From the NCBI GenBank assembly GCA_903887415.1, contig CAISPO010000037.1, positions 62,001 to 126,000 on the forward strand: a stretch of 64,000 bases of DNA. The letters are read 5' to 3'. Both the position numbers and the translations under genes were made by a program. The stretch comes from an uncultured Bacteroidota bacterium. GTDB taxonomy: Bacteria; Bacteroidota; Bacteroidia; Chitinophagales; Chitinophagaceae. The notes beneath the pieces were generated by a model. That model saw only the letters and a program-made list of their open reading frames with translations, had not been told where the DNA came from and ran no database searches. Below, piece by piece: positions 60,306 through 64,000 of this stretch. Numbering within the stretch: position 1 is the stretch's first letter; each line of letters starts with the position of its first letter.

Positions 60306-62126
60306 CTATCCAACAAAGTACATCTTCATCATGCCTTTGTTCTTTGCATCTATTTCGCCCCGGTACGTGCATTCAAACACATCTTTTACCAGTTCGTAGG
60401 TTGTCTGCGAAATATTGACTCTGCCGGGTTCGCTTTTTTCTTCCATGCGCGATGCTGTGTTTACGGTGTCGCCCCATATGTCGTACGCGAATTTGATGAC
60501 GCCTACTATGCCTGCCACAACGTTGCCACTGTGTATGCCAACACGCACTTCAAAAGTTCTGTCACCCAGTTTCTTTTTTCGTTCGTGCATAAAGCGGGCA
60601 ATCTCAAGAGCAGCAGTTACCATTGCGGTTGCATGTTTTGGATTGGGGAGCGGAAGGCCGGATGCGGCAAGGTAGGCGTCCCCTACAGTCTTTATTTTTT
60701 CGATATTGTTTTTTCGGATGATCTCATCAAAAGCCTTGAAGCAGCTATGCAGCTCATCCACTAATTGCTGCGGCGTCATCTTTTCCCCAGCCTTTGTGAA
60801 GCCTACAAAATCAGTGAACATTACGGTTACATTATCAAAATATTTTGCTTCCGCTGTTCCTTTTTCTTTTAGCTCATCGGCAACCTCGGCAGGTAATATA
60901 TTCAGCAACAGGTCATCGCTTCTCTTCTTTTCTACCGAAAGCAACTTATTCGATCGTTTCTGCAGGTTATAATTCCTGAACATAAACAATATAACGAGCA
61001 ACAGCAGTAACATACCGGCAATGAAAAAGATGCGCTCATTATGCTTTTTAGCGATGGCAAGGCTCTCCAGGTCTTGCTGGCGCTTTCGTTCCAGTTCCAG
61101 TATTTTTATTTTATTCACACTGCCAAATACGGAGTCGTGCATGGTAACATACTGCTCATAGCTTTCCAGAGCGCCCTTGTAATCACCTGTCAATTTTTGC
61201 GCCTCAGAAAGGTACTGCGAATAGGTCTGCAAATAATCGAGGTCGCCGATCTCGTTGGCAATGGCAATGGCCCTGGTTAAATAACCTATTGCCTGGCCCA
61301 GGTTTTCCTTTTTTTCAGTAGCTGTTTGTGCAACAGCAGAATCACGTGCCATGTCAAGGTAACACTCGCCTACATTTCCTACGTTTGCAATCAGGTCATT
61401 TTTATCACCAAGCTCTTCAAATATTTTTATCGCCCTTAATCCGAATTCCAGGGACTTTTGGTAATTGCGAAGGTTGGCAAAAGCCCCGCTAATGTTTCCG
61501 AGGTCTGAAGCAATAGCATGTTTGTCTTTCAATTCCTCGCTCATCTTTAATGCCCGCTCACTGTATTCAAGCGCCTTTGAATAATTATTCATGTTGGAAT
61601 AAGTATTGCCCATATTCCCTAGTGTGATGGCAATGCTTTCTTTCTTTTCCTGCTCCTCAAATATTTTCAGTGCATTGGAATAGTATTCCAGGGCGGTAGC
61701 ATAATTCCCCTGGTTGTTGTAAATATTTGCAATATTGCCATAATTCCCAGCAATGGCGCTTTTTTCTCCCAGCCCCTCGTTTATTTTCAAGGATTTTAAT
61801 GCGTATTCCAAGGCTTTGGGGTAATCTGACCTAGATAAATTATTTACACCCAGCATTCCGTTTGCAGAGGCAACTCCCTTCTTCCAGCCCAGCTTTTCGG
61901 CAAGGGCCAGGCCGTCTTTTCCATATTGTATCCCTTTTGCCGGGTCTATGTTTACATAAGCGTAAGACAGCGCGGTAAGGAGCTTTACATTGTTTGTATC
62001 TTCCTTTCCTCTTGGCAGTTCTTTCAGCAGGGAGTCAACAAGAAACTGGCCCTGTAACCTGGCGGCGCAGGGTAAAGTACAGAGCAAACATAATGACAAA
62101 ACAAGCCACTGTAGTTTTAGTTTCAC
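60306..62126 (-). CDS. TPR-adenylate cyclase membrane sensor
   Basis: A 606-residue protein: signal peptide (LVLSLCLLCTLPCAARLQG), about seven TPR repeats (about 55-330, e.g. ALEYALKSLKINEGLGEKSAIAGNYGNIANIYNNQGNY), a transmembrane helix (FFIAGMLLLLLVILFMFRNYNLQ) and a class III cyclase domain (about 405-606). Metal-binding aspartates are in VMFTDFVGF and TVGDAYLA. The K of EKIKTVGD and the D of YDIWGDTVNTASRME are the residues that select ATP in adenylate cyclases, so cAMP is the predicted product (inference). The TPR part faces the periplasm. A closely related gene lies directly upstream on the same strand. Confidence 0.92.
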   Translation of the reverse strand: MKLKLQWLVLSLCLLCTLPCAARLQGQFLVDSLLKELPRGKEDTNNVKLLTALSYAYVNIDPAKGIQYGKDGLALAEKLGWKKGVASANGMLGVNNLSRSDYPKALEYALKSLKINEGLGEKSAIAGNYGNIANIYNNQGNYATALEYYSNALKIFEEQEKKESIAITLGNMGNTYSNMNNYSKALEYSERALKMSEELKDKHAIASDLGNISGAFANLRNYQKSLEFGLRAIKIFEELGDKNDLIANVGNVGECYLDMARDSAVAQTATEKKENLGQAIGYLTRAIAIANEIGDLDYLQTYSQYLSEAQKLTGDYKGALESYEQYVTMHDSVFGSVNKIKILELERKRQQDLESLAIAKKHNERIFFIAGMLLLLLVILFMFRNYNLQKRSNKLLSVEKKRSDDLLLNILPAEVADELKEKGTAEAKYFDNVTVMFTDFVGFTKAGEKMTPQQLVDELHSCFKAFDEIIRKNNIEKIKTVGDAYLAASGLPLPNPKHATAMVTAALEIARFMHERKKKLGDRTFEVRVGIHSGNVVAGIVGVIKFAYDIWGDTVNTASRMEEKSEPGRVNISQTTYELVKDVFECTYRGEIDAKNKGMMKMYFVG

Positions 62127-62155
62127 GGGAGAATTATACTACAATTTACAACATA

Positions 62156-63989
62156 TTATTTTTCGGCAACAAAATACATTTGCAGTTTTCCCTTGTTTTT
62201 AGCTGTTATTTCTCCCCTATAGGTACAGTTAAAACTGTCCTTTACAAGTTCATAGGTGGTCTGTGAGATATTTACCTTCCCAGCCTCGCCGTGCTCCTCC
62301 ATGCGCGCAGCGGTATTCACCGTATCTCCCCAGATGTCGTAAGCAAACTTTATTAAGCCCACTATGCCCGCGACAACATTGCCACTGTGTATGCCTATAC
62401 GGACTTCAAAAGTGTTTCCGCCTAATAGTTTTTTACGGTTTTTCATAAAAGCGGAGATATCAAGCGCCGCATTTATCATATTTGATGCGTGTTCTGGGTC
62501 AGCTATTGGCAACCCTGACACAGCGAGATAGGCGTCACCCACGGTTTTTATTTTTTCGATGTTGTGCCTGCGGATGATCTCATCGAAGGCTACGAAACAG
62601 GCGTGCAACTCGTCAACCAATTGCTGTGGGGCCATTTTTTCTCCCGCTTTGGTAAAATCAACGAAGTCGGTGAACATGACCGTTACATTGTCAAAATATT
62701 TAGCGGCTGCAGCACCGGTCTCTTTCAATTCATCCGCTACTTCTTCGGGAAGAATGTTAAGCAGCAAGTCATCAGACCGTTTTTTCTCTTTAGTCAGCAG
62801 TTGGTTGGTCTTTTTCTGAATATTGGAATTACGAAGCACGATGATAATGACCAGCAACAGCAATGCTATACCTGCGACCAGAAATATTTTTTCATTCTGG
62901 TTCTTAGCTACTGCAAGCCTCGCCAGTTTCAGGTCCCGGTCTTTAAGCTCGAGGTCGTGCTGGTGCTCGGTTTGTTTTATCCTGAAATCATTCGTGGAGG
63001 AATACACCGAATCATTCATGGTGCTGTATTGCTTGTAGCTTATGAGCGAATTTTTATAATCTCCTGCAAGCAGATAGGCGTCTGAGAGGTATTGGCTGAA
63101 CTCAATAATATTGTCCAGTTGCTTTATTTTTCTGCTGGCTTCTATTGCGTTATTCAGATAACTTATCGCCAGTCTCAGCGTCTCTGCTTTACTGCTGCGC
63201 GATTTACTTGCTGTATCTTTTACAATTGCCAGGTAAGCCTCGCCTGTATTGCCCAAAAGCTATGGCTGTGCTGTATTTATCGCCTTGTTCTTCAAAGGCC
63301 TTTAATGCTTTTGAATCGTATTCCAGTGCTTTTTGATAGTCTTTCTTGTGCATGTAGGCATCTCCTATATTGCACATCTGGATCGCAATACCATTGCGGC
63401 TACCAATTTCCTCTGATATTTTCAGCGATCTGAGATCGTATTCGATTGCCTTGTCATAGTCTCCCTGCGAAAAATAGAAAATACCGAGGTTGGAAAGGTT
63501 GGATGAAATTCCTTCCTTATCCCCGATCTCTTCGAATATCGTCAAAGCTTTCAGGTTATATTCCTGCGCTTTCGGGTAGTTTTTTTCATATTGATATACC
63601 GTTCCGATGCTCCTGATGCAGTTGGCCATGCCCCTCTTATCACCGATCTCTTCAAATTTTTTCAATGCCTTTAGGTCATAATCAAAAGCATTGGGGTAGT
63701 CTGATTTATATTGGTAATTATTGCCTATTGCGCTGTATGCAAGTGCGATTCCTTTTCCCCATTTTGCCTGTATAGCCAGCGTCAGCGCCTGCTGCCCGTA
63801 CTTTATGCCTTCATCGGGGTTAATAAGCCGGTAACCAGACGCTATGCGTTGAAGCATTCGTACCCGCGTGGTATCAGTTCTTTCAGAAGGAATGGCTTTA
63901 ATAATGGAATCTATCTCATCCTGTCCCTGCTTTTGAGCGCAAAGACGGACAGAAATCAGCAGCAAAAGAAAACAGATCAGTCTTTTCAA
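62156..63989 (-). CDS. Second TPR-adenylate cyclase paralogue, with a one-base frameshift
   Basis: The same architecture as the preceding gene: signal peptide (MKRLICFLLLLISVRLCAQ), TPR repeats, a membrane helix (IFLVAGIALLLLVIIIVLRNSN) and a class III cyclase domain with VMFTDFVDF, KIKTVGDAYLA and YDIWGDTVNTAARME. The frame breaks within a TPR. One frame runs 63989 to 63204 (ending in an unrelated tail) and the other from about 63256 to 62156. Dropping one A from the AAAA run at 63255-63258 restores ...STAIALGNTGEAYL, continuous over about 610 residues, the length of its paralogue. It is either a young pseudogene, a slippage-controlled gene or a sequencing error. Confidence 0.85.
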
Positions 63990-64000
63990 ACGTATTTTTT

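Overview
The window looks like a chromosomal segment of a Bacteroidota bacterium, most likely of the Chitinophagaceae/Chitinophagales type (inference). Supporting signs are: a very large secreted protein ending in a gliding-motility/type IX secretion (type B) sorting domain; a short primary sigma factor without region 1.1; the long form of IspG; promoters of the TTG-N19/20-TAnnTTTG kind; many families typical of the phylum (DUF6089, DUF4846, DUF5777, DUF4294, DUF6427-like, OMP_b-brl_3 barrels, START-like); frequent TTG/GTG starts with few Shine-Dalgarno sites; and abundant short dispersed intergenic repeats.

Layout. 1-0.6 kb: a VapB-VapC toxin-antitoxin pair cut by the window edge. 0.7-7.8 kb: tyrS, a DUF6089 barrel, long ispG, a C21 homopolymer, an Ig-domain lipoprotein and an outer-membrane barrel. 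7.8-8.7 kb: a gene-free, hairpin-rich stretch. 8.7-15.8 kb: an M23 peptidase/DUF4846 pair and a 1734-residue T9SS adhesin-like protein with nine tandem ~91-residue repeats. 16-24 kb: uvrB, a GIY-YIG ORF bracketed by inverted repeats, a lipoprotein, a TonB-receptor-like barrel, a HigB-HigA module and prfA. 24-27 kb: a Wzz-like protein and an O-antigen ligase/polymerase. 26.9-29.2 kb: an exported operon (OB-fold, cytochrome-like, YceI, DUF5777). 29.3-37.7 kb: a thioesterase, an MBL hydrolase, secA, lepA and a small membrane protein. 38-46.8 kb: a secreted repeat protein, an RlmI-type methyltransferase, a Sel1 protein, an FMN reductase, a low-molecular-weight tyrosine phosphatase, hisS and a COG2509 flavoprotein. 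46.8-54.7 kb: a GxxExxY ORF bracketed by inverted repeats, DsbD plus a stand-alone copy of its N-terminal domain, purQ, and several cell-envelope or unknown proteins. 54.8-60.3 kb: rpoD, a START-like protein, then an envelope-lipid run (LptF/G permease, PAP2 phosphatase, GT39 glycosyltransferase). 60.3-64 kb: two tandem TPR/adenylate-cyclase paralogues, the second carrying a one-base frameshift.

Most genes are housekeeping or envelope functions in short operons. The most unusual content is the repeat landscape. Two unrelated nuclease-fold ORFs (GIY-YIG and GxxExxY) are each enclosed by inverted copies of a short repeat (27/27 and 33/35 matching). There are also hairpins with compensating arm changes, three copies of a 63-bp element, and low-complexity intergenic-type strings that run in frame through hisS and ispG. 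The paired nuclease/inverted-repeat units are the best candidate here for an undescribed mobile or repeat-maintenance system. No tRNA, rRNA, CRISPR array, prophage or classical transposase was seen.
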